DNA of 6,276 bases, taken from assembly GCA_031399315.1 (NCBI GenBank), contig JANNOS010000016.1:1-6276 (forward strand), written 5' to 3'. The stretch comes from Methylotenera_A sp031399315. Lineage in GTDB: Bacteria; Pseudomonadota; Gammaproteobacteria; Burkholderiales; Methylophilaceae. Shown piece by piece: positions 5,876 to 6,276 of this stretch (the stretch's first letter is position 1; every line of letters begins with the position of its first letter). The translations under genes were made by a program, and so were the position numbers. Below the pieces are notes generated by a model, which worked only from the letters and a program-made list of their open reading frames with translations, was not told the origin of the DNA and searched no databases.

Positions 5876-6276
5876 ATGCAATTATTTACCATCGGCGTGA
5901 ACCACACCACTGCGCCTATTTCCATACGTGAACATGTCGCGTTTAACAACGAGAATCTACGCCATGCCCTCAGCGATTTAACCGCTACAAATGCGGCTGA
6001 AGCGGCTATTTTATCCACTTGTAACCGTACCGAAATTTACGTGCAATCGAAAGATCCAGAGCCAATCGTACATTGGCTTGCCAATTACCATCAGCTAGCA
6101 ATTGGCAATGTGCAACCTTACACTTACACGCTCAGCAATCAAGAAGCGGTTAAACATGCATTCCGTGTGGCTTCTGGCTTAGATAGCATGGTGCTGGGCG
6201 AGCCGCAAATTTTAGGGCAATTTAAGCAGTCAATTAAAATTGCACAAGATGCAGGCACGCTGGGTACGTTGCTCCA
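5876..6276 (+). CDS. hemA: Glutamyl-tRNA reductase, N-terminal part (cut by window edge)
   Basis: HemA reduces glutamyl-tRNA(Glu) to glutamate-1-semialdehyde, the first committed step of tetrapyrrole (haem) synthesis by the C5 route. The open frame starts MQLFTIGVNHTTAPISIREH and runs 133 codons to the right edge, about a third of the usual ~420 residues. It contains GVNHTTAP (7-14), the catalytic loop STCNRTEIY (47-55, nucleophile Cys49) and the signature AVKHAFRVASGLDSMVLGEPQILGQ (91-115), whose His94 matches the active-site His of the family. No clear ribosome-binding site is seen before the ATG at 5876, but the N-terminus aligns with the family start so exactly that this ATG is secure. 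The gene is divergent from rpe and so forms its own transcription unit. The NADPH-binding and dimerisation domains are outside the window. Confidence 0.96.
   Translation, partial: MQLFTIGVNHTTAPISIREHVAFNNENLRHALSDLTATNAAEAAILSTCNRTEIYVQSKDPEPIVHWLANYHQLAIGNVQPYTYTLSNQEAVKHAFRVASGLDSMVLGEPQILGQFKQSIKIAQDAGTLGTLL

Overview
The window suggests a betaproteobacterium, most likely of the methylotroph family Methylophilaceae (Methylotenera/Methylophilus type). The reasons are the gene order rpe-gph-trpE-trpG-trpD-trpC, separate (unfused) trpG, trpD and trpC, the character of the proteins and a moderately AT-rich composition. The family placement comes from recognition, not from a search. I see no mobile element, CRISPR array, rRNA or tRNA.

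Layout: almost everything lies on the minus strand and reads from right to left. rpe (5028-5735) and gph (4209-4892) come first, then a 189-bp leader region, then a tightly packed trp operon: trpE (2514-4019), trpG (1948-2514), trpD (913-1947), a small lipoprotein gene (431-913) and trpC (5' part only, 1-434, running off the left edge). Within the trp block every junction is a stop/start overlap or direct abutment (TAATG, TAG|GTG, TGATG, ATGA), so translation is probably coupled. On the right edge, hemA (5876 onward, 5' part only) is divergent from rpe across a 140-bp gap that carries three 12-bp repeats.

TrpE and TrpG form anthranilate synthase, TrpD adds the phosphoribosyl group, and TrpC makes indole-3-glycerol phosphate. 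trpF and trpBA are not in the window. Rpe and Gph are pentose-phosphate and salvage enzymes that often sit upstream of trpE in proteobacteria. HemA starts tetrapyrrole synthesis and is a separate transcription unit.

Two things stand out. First, the gph-trpE gap holds an easily missed 17-codon leader peptide (MISLNNDFLSWRLSWRS) with two Trp codons, followed by mutually exclusive hairpins and a long-range pairing that abuts the trpE ribosome-binding site. This looks like a trp attenuator, but it lacks an obvious U-tract terminator, so control may act on translation. Second, a DUF3465-type lipoprotein gene is embedded between trpD and trpC with overlaps on both sides, although it has no evident link to tryptophan synthesis.
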